From: Trachelipus rathkii
Taxonomy: Eukaryota > Arthropoda > Malacostraca > Isopoda > Trachelipodidae
DNA length: 13,554 bases
Reading direction: 5' to 3'
Assembly (NCBI GenBank): GCA_015478945.1
Contig: JABUQX010004651.1
Span: 5,001-18,554, forward strand
In this document: one piece after another, positions 7,966 through 13,554 of the stretch
Numbering within the stretch: position 1 is the first letter of the stretch
Layout of the letters: the number at the start of each line of letters is the position of its first letter
Made by a program: the position numbers and the translations under genes
Notes under the pieces: model-generated
The model's input: the letters and a program-made list of their open reading frames with translations, nothing else
Told to the model about the DNA's origin: nothing
Databases searched by the model: none

Positions 7966-8304
7966 TTAGCAGCAGCAACAAAATTGGATATTTCCCCGAT
8001 TTTTCCCTAGCGCGTATTCTTCCCACAACCCGGAAAATCCATCGCGTATTTTCGAGCGGTGGCTTCCGTAGTTTATAACCTTGTCGTTCAGCCAAGAAAT
8101 AAACTCGAACACTGCCTCTATCCATTTATCCAAACAATCGTTACACAGATCCGACTTCCGCACCACTCTGGAAAAAATGGTTTCTATATCTCGTTTCCTT
8201 TCTAAGAGGAAAGACAAGGATCCGCTCGTACTCTTATAAACGTTGTAAATTTTTTCCTGAAGAGAATACAATACGAGGTACCAAATAGTTTTCACTTTCT
8301 TCAT
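7966..8304 (-). pseudogene. Probable divergent fragment of the leucine-rich family
   Basis: The - strand frame encodes 112 residues starting MKKVKTIWYLVLYSLQ. Its middle carries LCNDCLDKW, resembling the first C-x2-C pair of copy 1 (VCDDCYQRN). It is followed by hydrophobic sequence and N-D-K-V-I, compared with N-E-R-I-I in copy 1. Near the end GLWEEYALGKNRGNIQFC lines up with FWKLLTKDREKNEIKVPFC, with similar W-to-C spacing (15 versus 17 residues). The acidic linker between the two would be missing. The frame ends in CCCC and a stop from a GCA repeat (7971-7979), so the rest of the family's C-terminal half is absent. The match is patchy; an unrelated hypothetical ORF is the alternative. Confidence 0.35.
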
Positions 8305-8360
8305 GCCGATAGTCCGGTCGTCTTTTAGAATTCTATTGAAACCTTGGTTGATTTTTCAAT

Positions 8361-8370
8361 TTCTTTTCAG
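8361..8370 (+). other. Splice acceptor ahead of the MATH-like exon
   Basis: The pyrimidine-rich ttcttttcag ends exactly where MATH-like coding begins (GCA TCC GGG GAT ...). This suggests an intron upstream whose first exon is not visible in the window. Confidence 0.4.
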
Positions 8371-9098
8371 GCATCCGGGGATATCGAGTGTTTCGGCGTG
8401 GAATTCCGAGGTTTGAAAATTTCCAGCCCGCTGGGGGAGACCCGGTGGTTAACGATCGATTTTTTGCCTCGTGGGGAGAGTTATCAAACGTAGAGTTTAT
8501 TTCGTTTAGAGAAAACGATCCGGACAGCGTTTGTAAACAACAGGTCGTTTTATGGGCTCAAAACGCTTTAAATAATTAGTTTGGGGATCATTCGTCGAAG
8601 GTTTTAATACGCTCGGACGTAGCGCGCCTCGATAATCGGGTACTTTACGGAGTGGAGTGGACTTGAGCAAAATATGTAGCTCGAAGAACGGCGTGATATA
8701 GTTTTGCGCGATCTCTAGTGGGAATTCGTTATAGACCGTATTTTTTTCGCAAACACGGTTGGGTTTGCGGGGGAATCATACGGAATTTAACGTTCGTACT
8801 TTGGGTCGACCCAATTATTTCATCGCCAATTCGGCGGTACTTTTGTTGTAAATGGCATCTAGCATTTCATTCACCAACGTCGTAAATAAAAGCAGCTACG
8901 TCGTTTTATCTTCGTTTCCCGAGAATATTTTTTACCAAGTGTAACAATTCAAAACGTCGTGTTACAAGATAAGGGTTGAGAATTTTCGGGACCGTCGTAG
9001 ATATTACTTACCCATGAATTTTTTAAATTTTTTGATACATGTTTTGCATGGACTGCTCGCCTTGGTTTTTTCTAAATTTCAAGAGTTTTTTTGAAATT
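8371..9098 (+). pseudogene. Decayed MATH-BTB (SPOP/TDPOZ-like) gene
   Basis: MATH-BTB proteins recruit substrates through MATH and bind cullin-3 through BTB. Pieces in order occur in three + frames. In frame 1, 8371-8490 gives a MATH-like core with FRGLKISSPLGETRW followed by LTIDFLPRGESYQ, matching the family's S-P, W-x-L and P-x-G positions. In frame 3, about 8490-8576 continues with VEFISFRENDPDSV and VVLW, like the dyvSlfL strand, then TAG at 8577. Past that stop the frame reads on to about 8670 (SSKVLIRSDV). In frame 2, 8795-9098 is open apart from two stops and reads like a BTB domain: NYFIANSAVLLL, VVLSSFPENIFYQV, then KIRVENFRDRRRYYLPMNFL, which fits the helix pattern V-x-N...A-x-x-Y-x-L-x-x-L. 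No single frame survives. Each piece alone is weak; the correct order and spacing raise confidence. On the opposite strand an F-box-like phrase (FPLEIAQNYITPFFEL) was a competing reading. Confidence 0.4.
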
Positions 9099-9154
9099 GT
9101 TTCGTTGATTCATGGGAAACTTTTTTAATAATCCAAATTCATTTTTTTTCGAAT

Positions 9155-9226
9155 CGTGGCGGGGCTGCGGCGTGCGGCTGGCAGGGCAGCGGTGGGGAGG
9201 TCAACTCGTCGGGATCGGCGTGGGTG
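9155..9226. other. Short GC-rich island in AT-rich sequence
   Basis: About 70 bases with many GGC/GCG words and strong G excess on the + strand stand out sharply from flanks that are mostly A and T. I find no convincing coding sense on either strand. It lies between the MATH-BTB relic and the third leucine-rich relic. Confidence 0.5.
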
Positions 9227-9250
9227 AATATTCGTAAAAAAGCGAATATT
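9227..9250. repeat. Perfect 8-bp hairpin (aatattcg / cgaatatt)
   Basis: The arms at 9227-9234 and 9243-9250 are exact reverse complements around an 8-base A-rich loop. It sits directly after the GC-rich island. No function is evident. Confidence 0.6.
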
Positions 9251-9349
9251 TAATACTAATACAATAATTAATGAGGATTTATAAGAGGGTAAAACGAATT
9301 TTTTTTTGGAAAGGATGTCGTTTTTTTTTGTATTTAACGTGACTAATAG

Positions 9350-11795
9350 ATAAAGAGCATGCGAGAAGGATTAAACATGATAGAGAATTTACATTGAAAG
9401 GAAAAATGATATAAAAATTAAATAAAAATTATTGAGTTCGATATATATATATAAAATTATTTTAATTGATAAATGATGTCATTCATATATAAAAAAGATG
9501 GGATATTTTCATATGCTTTATAATTTTTTTTTTGTTATTCCGGTGCTCTTTTTTCATAAAGTTGTGAAATTATTTTTCAATTTTTACATTGATGTATATT
9601 AATTGTTCCGTTTTATGGCATTCATGTTATTACAAGTTTTCCTATTTAATATATTCGAATGATTTAAGAAGATGTGAAATAAAATTTTATACGCCTATTT
9701 TACTTATAAACAGTACTTTATATGATGATTTGGATTAAGAATTATATAAAAATATTTAGGTTGGATGTTTTATACGTGTATGGTGTAGCACTATTCAATT
9801 TTTTTTTTGGTTTAATTTTTTTTCCTATTTTCTTAGTTGTCTTTCTTTTCTTCTAGTGGTGAGACATGTTGAGGGAATTTTAAAATCATGAGAGTCAAAA
9901 GATGGATAACCAAGTATAATGTATTTGGTATTGGACTTGGATATTGTCAAAAGCAAAAAGTAAAAGTTTTAAAAAAAATAGGTTGGACATAAGTGGCTAC
10001 ATAGATTTATTTTTCTGGATCGGTATTTGTTTGATCATTATTTAATATTGGGAAGCGCATCCTCTAAATTATTGTTTATATCATCGGATATGGATTTCAA
10101 ATATCGGTCATAGTTAATTTTTGGAAAGTTGGATGTGGTTGTTTGTGGTAAGATTTTGCAATCGGTTAGTTTTTAAAATTTTGTTATTGTTATTTAAAAA
10201 CGAAAAAAATTAATTTAGTTCCTTTTTCAAAACGAGTATTTTAAGATTATAATTTGCCAGGAGTAGTGTATTCGTAAGAAGAGCAAGATTTCTAGATTTG
10301 CAATTTGAAATATATATATACAGAGAAAAACTTCATACTATTTTAAATAGTTTATTTTTACTGATAAATTTTTGTATTCATGCTATTTGGGAGATTGTGC
10401 TTGCGGAATTTTTATTTTGATTTCAAGTAAGTAAATTCGAAACTTCGATTTTATTATCAATAGCAATTTAATTTTACTTTTTATTGTATATGATAATTAT
10501 CTAACATGGGAATTGGAAGAGAAGGGTATCATTAAATTAGGTCGTTTGAGATGGATTAAATGACTATGTTGTATGTTTATTCAAGGAATCTATATTTTAA
10601 TATCCTTCGTATCGTTTAAAGTTTTCGAATCAGAATTAAGTATTTTTTTTGTAGGTGCTTTTGCATGCTATATTCATATTACTGGACTCATTGAATCATG
10701 GATGGTGGTGTATTAAGATCAAGTGAGATATTTTGGCATGAGAGGAGAAGTATTTTTATATCATTTCCGTAATCTTTGATAATTTTCCCAATTATTTGCC
10801 AATTCATAACATGATATGTTTGAAGATGAGTATTTGCTTCTTTATTTTTTTTTCTTTATTTTGAAAATTAGATTTTGATGTTGGTGGATTTTCGGGCTCG
10901 CTGAAGATAACTTTAGATATTAATTGTTATTTTTTGTTAGAAATAGTGTTGATTAAAGGTGGTTATAAATTATAGTCGTATTGGCGGAAATATATCTTCA
11001 CGAGAAAGAATTTTCAGTATTTTACTGTTTTTTGCAGTCATAGTTTTAACTAGCTTTTAAAGAGGTAATTACGTCATGTTAAGTGAAGAATCAATTTTGT
11101 AAGTTAATATTAAAGATATTCGTTTTCTAATGTTGTTATATTTAAATTAATTCGTTTAACGAAGGGAAATTTTTGAAAGCATTTCTTTGATAGAAGCTTG
11201 CTTATTTTAATAATATAGCCTGGTTTTTGAATAGTCAGTTGATTGTAATTTTTAAATTTATCTTAGCTATTACGTAATTTATTTTAGAGCATTAACATCT
11301 TTTGTCAAAAACTAAACAATTATCTTATATACAAATAAAATAAGCTCCGTTGTATTTAATAATTTTAATTTTAAGATACGAAATAAACATGGAGTTTCTT
11401 TCAGTGTCCGTTAATTTTTATGAGGTTTCATACCGCTATAGAATCAGAGATCTAAACCTTTCGTATTGACATTGTTATATTGACGGTTTTGCAGCCGAGA
11501 AACGTAGACTAATTTTTGTGCGACATATCCTCGTCATGTGGGATATTGATTCGGTCGCTGTACGATATTTTGTTGGATTTTAGAAGGTAGAATTATGCGA
11601 GTTTTTATCCGTCGTCGAATCTAGCGAAATAAGGTGAAATTAATTCTTTCCACATCATGTTTTTCAACAATAATTATAATAGAGCTCAGAGCGAATTTTT
11701 TCGAATCGAAATTTGTTGTTAATTAGGAAGGATGCGAAACACGTTTGCTAAATTTGCAGGTTTGGCATGTTCTTCTTTTTTTTTCAATCGTTATT
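9350..11795 (-). pseudogene. Third, heavily eroded copy of the leucine-rich gene (copy 3)
   Basis: No ORF remains, but the + strand aligns in order with the other copies. Near 11430-11441 ataccgctatag matches tataccggtctatag of copy 1 (3586-3600), and the nearby gatacgaaataaa word is shared. At 10983-11025 the stretch tattggcggaaatatatctt matches copy 2 around 5838-5858. The region 11090-11185 follows copy 2 at 5970-6090, including taatgttgttat and attaattcg-aacgaagg. The region 11551-11790 follows the N-terminal coding part through gctaaatttgcag, but the start codon is replaced by a T-run. Below about 10870 the match is fainter, though it still keeps order (10600-10650 with 5560-5615; 9490-9520 with 4595-4630). 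Measured between shared landmarks the copy is about a quarter shorter than copy 1, so small deletions are many. Coordinates are approximate, and confidence is much higher for the 5' half (10870-11795) than for the rest. Confidence 0.65.
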
Positions 11796-12460
11796 TGTCG
11801 CGAATTCGGTGTAAGATAGGATTAAGAAGTTATATTTTTTACCGAACCATCGTTCGATAATTGCTTCTAGTGTATGACTAAATTAATTTAAATCAGCGTG
11901 GTCCCACCGTTTATCGAGGATTGACTCAATTCGTGGAAATGCCGATATTATATGAGTTTTAAAGATGACGTATATGATAATAATTTTTTGGAGTCTTTAA
12001 TAGTGAATTTTTATTATTTTTTTATTTTAAAAACTATTTATTTTTCATTTTAAATTGTTCATATATTTTTTCTTATTATTTCTTGGATAATATTTTCTAG
12101 GTATAACTAAAAAATTAGAAGGATTCACGAGCCCCTTTTTGCTGGGAACGTCGTTGTTTATAGTCTTTGATATTAGTTATAGATAGAATTAAAAAAAACA
12201 TTAATTAATATGTGATATGAATTATTTTTTAGACTTAGATTTGATTATTTTTTTTTTGTTTCCCTGAAAATAAAAGACCAGAAAATTTTATTTTGCAATT
12301 CTTCAATTTCAAAACCCAAAATTTGTGATTGTCCCTAGTAAGAGTTATTTTAACGTATTTTTTTTTGTTTAATTAAGATGCTGAATATTTATTAGTGAGG
12401 AAATGAAAGTTTTAGACGAGTTATGAAATTTATGTTAATTTGCATTAGAATATAAAATGC
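11796..12460. other. 5' flank of copy 3, then AT-rich spacer
   Basis: From 11796 to about 11960 short words continue to align with the upstream flank of copy 1 (4016-4170), for example agcgtggtc with cgctggtc and cgtggaaatgcc with gcggaaatacgc. The duplicated unit therefore extended past the coding region. Beyond that, to 12460, the sequence is T-rich without an ORF or motif I can support. Confidence 0.4.
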
Positions 12461-12469
12461 TATTTGTTA

Positions 12470-12567
12470 TTATATTATATATTATATATTAATTATATAT
12501 ATTATTATAATATATATTATAATTATTATATATTATATTATATATATATATTATATTATATTTGTTT
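12470..12567. repeat. TA-rich imperfect palindromic tract
   Basis: This is almost pure TAT/ATA sequence made of interleaved short palindromes, typical of expanded and mutated (TA)n microsatellite. Confidence 0.8.
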
Positions 12568-12689
12568 TATTTATATATAGCAAATGGGTAATGAGAGCAT
12601 CTGTATTTAAAACAAGATTTTCTAGCAGATAACTACTTTTTTGATGTAGGAATAAATAAATTTATAAGAAAATAATTTAGTTTTTTTTG

Positions 12690-12830
12690 AATGAATATAT
12701 AATAATAATGATAATTATAATAATATTTAATATATATATCTAATATATTTATATTAATATATAATAATAATATATAATATAATATATATATAATGTAAAT
12801 TTCAAGTATAAAAATATAATAATTAATACT
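12690..12830. repeat. Second TA/TAA-rich tract
   Basis: Mixed TAA and TA units run for about 140 bases and resemble the preceding tract. No coding sense is visible. Confidence 0.75.
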
Positions 12831-12869
12831 ATTTTTTCATTAGGTGTTTTAAAAATGATTTTTTATAGA

Positions 12870-13480
12870 CTTAACAGAGGAAACAGAGGCGGCGCGAGAA
12901 GAGAGCTTGTTGAACGGTTATAATTCGCGTTTGTGTTTTTGCAATTTGAATGGTTTTCAAGAGATGTGGTTGCCGTTCTCGGTTGTGATTTTTTGGAAGG
13001 CGGTTTATTGATGTTGAGGATATGGGCGTTCGCTTATTCGGAATAGGAGTATGAATCTCAATATTAGGTGAATGTTTGTCGATTGATGGGTGAGATAATT
13101 TCGATATCGTTTTGGTGTCAGGAATGTTTTTTTTATGTGAGATTATGGAAAGAAGGACCTTGGGTCTTTAGTTCGGTATTGTGAATGATTAGAGATTCGG
13201 GTTTTTTACGGAATTGGGCGAGGGCGTTTTCCGCTCCGTTCCGATTAGTGAGAAACCTCATGGTAGAAGTTACACGCTTTTTTTTAGAGTAGCTTATTTA
13301 TCTTTCGAATTTGTTTTTTCTAAGGTTTTCTTGCATGGTTTTTCGATTTTTGAACTCTTGTATGTGGAAGAAGCGAAAAGTTTCTTTTCATGAGCGAAGA
13401 TTTGTGGCAACAAATTTGAGGGGGCACATCTGCTCGTGTGGTGGTGGTTTATATGGTGATTATTTTATAATGCTAATAAA
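12870..13480. other. Unassigned block of normal complexity
   Basis: About 600 bases differ from the AT-rich surroundings: GC content is higher, and G greatly exceeds C on the + strand. Both strands contain medium open stretches broken by stops. On the - strand one reads MRFLTNRNGAENALAQF around 13230-13260. On the + strand 13311-13511 is open for 66 codons (MFFLRFSCMVFRF). I could not match either to a family or to the repeats elsewhere in the window. It may be another eroded gene. Beyond 13480 the sequence is AT-rich to the end. Confidence 0.3.
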
Positions 13481-13554
13481 TTTGAAATTTATTTTTATTT
13501 TTTATATTTAAAAATTTCTAAAGATTATTTAAAAATTTTTAATATAATATTTAT

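Noticed and set aside
8580..8960. F-box-like phrase on the - strand (FPLEIAQNYITPFFEL)
   Set aside because: Only one short stretch fits and it is broken by stops; the + strand MATH-BTB order explains the region better.
1..13554. tRNA or rRNA genes
   Set aside because: I saw no A-box/B-box pair with a cloverleaf and no rRNA-like sequence, though a covariance-model scan was not possible here.

Overview
The window looks like nuclear DNA of a eukaryote, most likely an arthropod. It has AT-rich spacers with long (TA)n runs, AATAAA polyadenylation signals, GT/AG-type splice signals, no ribosome-binding sites or operons, and a DNAJB1/4-type Hsp40 gene with a TATA box and a heat-shock-element-like palindrome. 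The species cannot be named from the sequence.

Layout. (1) 1-1254, + strand: promoter and body of a DNAJB-type Hsp40. The J domain, G/F region and C-terminal domain II are easy to recognise, but the reading frame changes twice and part of C-terminal domain I is missing. (2) 1255-1636: short convergent intergenic stretch with polyadenylation signals for both strands. (3) 1637-4015, - strand: an intact, intronless 792-codon gene of a leucine-rich, repeat-like family I do not recognise. It carries three conserved Cys/His pairs. (4) 4397-6730, - strand: a tandem paralogue whose 3' three quarters are open but whose 5' quarter is broken by many small indels. (5) 6791-7734: (TA)n arrays and a small lysine-rich coding stretch, flanked by imperfect inverted CGTCA-type ends. 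(6) 7966-8304, - strand: a probable divergent fragment of the same family. (7) 8371-about 9098, + strand: a broken MATH-BTB (SPOP/TDPOZ-like) gene preceded by a splice acceptor. (8) about 9350-11795, - strand: a third, almost unrecognisable copy of the leucine-rich gene, found by nucleotide alignment to the other two. (9) 11796-13554: AT-rich sequence, TA-rich tracts and a 600-base block of normal complexity that I cannot assign.

The main message is a tandem gene family caught at three stages of decay: intact copy, 5'-eroded copy, fully eroded copy. Conventional ORF finding shows only the first and part of the second. The surviving protein family appears uncharacterised: an N-terminal helical head, leucine-rich repeat-like blocks, an acidic linker, and conserved C-x2-C, C-x2-C and C-x2-H pairs that could bind zinc. 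The neighbours are also mostly damaged, so the locus reads as a rapidly turning-over, birth-and-death region rather than a functional cluster. The co-location of LRR-type and MATH-BTB relics, both types often used as ubiquitin-ligase substrate receptors, is suggestive but unproven.
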